Of a stretch of DNA of 5,068 nucleotides, positions 4,983 through 5,068 are shown piece after piece (within the stretch, counting starts at the first letter, position 1; every line of letters begins with the position of its first letter). Made by a program: the position numbers and the translations under genes. The notes beneath the pieces are model-generated. The model searched no databases, was not told the origin of the DNA, and worked only from the letters and a program-made list of their open reading frames with translations. The DNA comes from an uncultured Peptostreptococcaceae bacterium (GTDB lineage: Bacteria > Bacillota > Clostridia > Peptostreptococcales > Anaerovoracaceae): contig CAJOQI010000040.1 of the NCBI GenBank assembly GCA_905236895.1, positions 1 to 5,068 on the forward strand, given 5' to 3'.

Positions 4983-5068
4983 ATGGCAAAGCAAAAATTC
5001 GAAAGAAATAAGCCCCATATCAACATCGGCACAATCGGCCACGTTGACCACGGCAAAACAACTCTTAC
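4983..5068 (+). CDS. tuf: Elongation factor Tu (5' part; 3' end outside the window)
   Basis: Only the first 28 codons are present. They read [20 protein letters not shown] and continue into the GTPase P-loop GHVDHGKT (residues 19-26), which is diagnostic of EF-Tu; other translational GTPases differ in the MAKxKFERxKPH lead-in. EF-Tu with GTP carries aminoacyl-tRNAs to the ribosomal A site. The gene follows tRNA-Thr after 38 bases and is probably in the same transcript, read from the promoter at the end of sigH. The downstream neighbours in clostridia (rpmG, secE, nusG) would be expected but lie outside the window. Confidence 0.97.
   Translation, partial: MAKQKFERNKPHINIGTIGHVDHGKTTL

Noticed and set aside
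4791..5051. Minus-strand 86-codon open frame across the tRNA gene
   Set aside because: It is antisense to a well-folded tRNA; part of the translation (a VEQDRTAEPLPYQGSALPT-like stretch) is the familiar spurious peptide produced by reading tRNA complements. It has no supporting context.
1..5068. A novel defence, mobile or biosynthetic system
   Set aside because: Every long open frame on the + strand is a recognisable housekeeping gene in tight array, with no integrase, transposase, repeats array or unknown cargo.

Overview
This window looks like a core chromosomal segment of a low-to-mid GC Firmicute, most likely a clostridium and perhaps a Lachnospiraceae-type one. The evidence is the gene set (Mini-III ribonuclease, a SigH-type sigma factor), the purine-rich AGGAG ribosome sites, frequent AGA/AGG arginine codons, and a gene order resembling the conserved cysS-mrnC-rlmB-sigH block that leads into the tuf/secE/nusG region. 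The family-level placement is inference. All genes lie on the + strand and are packed with overlaps or very short gaps. I see no mobile elements, CRISPR arrays, pseudogenes or defence-like cargo, and no gene-free stretch over about 165 bases.

Layout: the 3' end of a cyclophilin-type peptidyl-prolyl isomerase (1-252) overlaps cysS (249-1652, cysteinyl-tRNA synthetase). mrnC follows (1664-2086, Mini-ribonuclease III), then thyA (2079-2909, thymidylate synthase), folA (2928-3449, dihydrofolate reductase), rlmB (3416-4156, 23S rRNA 2'-O-methyltransferase) and sigH (4149-4817, alternative sigma factor). After sigH come a short leader with RNA structure, a tRNA-Thr(GGT) gene with encoded CCA (4868-4944), and the first 28 codons of tuf (4983 onward, EF-Tu).

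Functionally, the genes serve translation (CysRS, tRNA-Thr, EF-Tu), rRNA maturation (Mini-III on 23S rRNA ends, RlmB methylation), protein folding (cyclophilin) and transcription choice (SigH). A two-gene thymidylate module sits in the middle: ThyA oxidises methylene-tetrahydrofolate to dihydrofolate, and FolA reduces it back. No intrinsic terminator is visible anywhere, so the protein genes from the isomerase to sigH can be read as one operon whose promoter lies upstream of the window.

The most interesting non-coding signal is at the sigH/tRNA junction. A TTGACA -35 element lies inside the last codons of sigH, 17 bases before a TAAGAT -10. It would start a transcript next to a 9-bp hairpin closed by a GTAA (GNRA) tetraloop, followed directly by tRNA-Thr and tuf. 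A short palindrome lies between the -35 and -10 elements, and half of it is repeated just before the tRNA. I did not find a clearly undescribed system; the findings are regulatory and architectural details worth checking.
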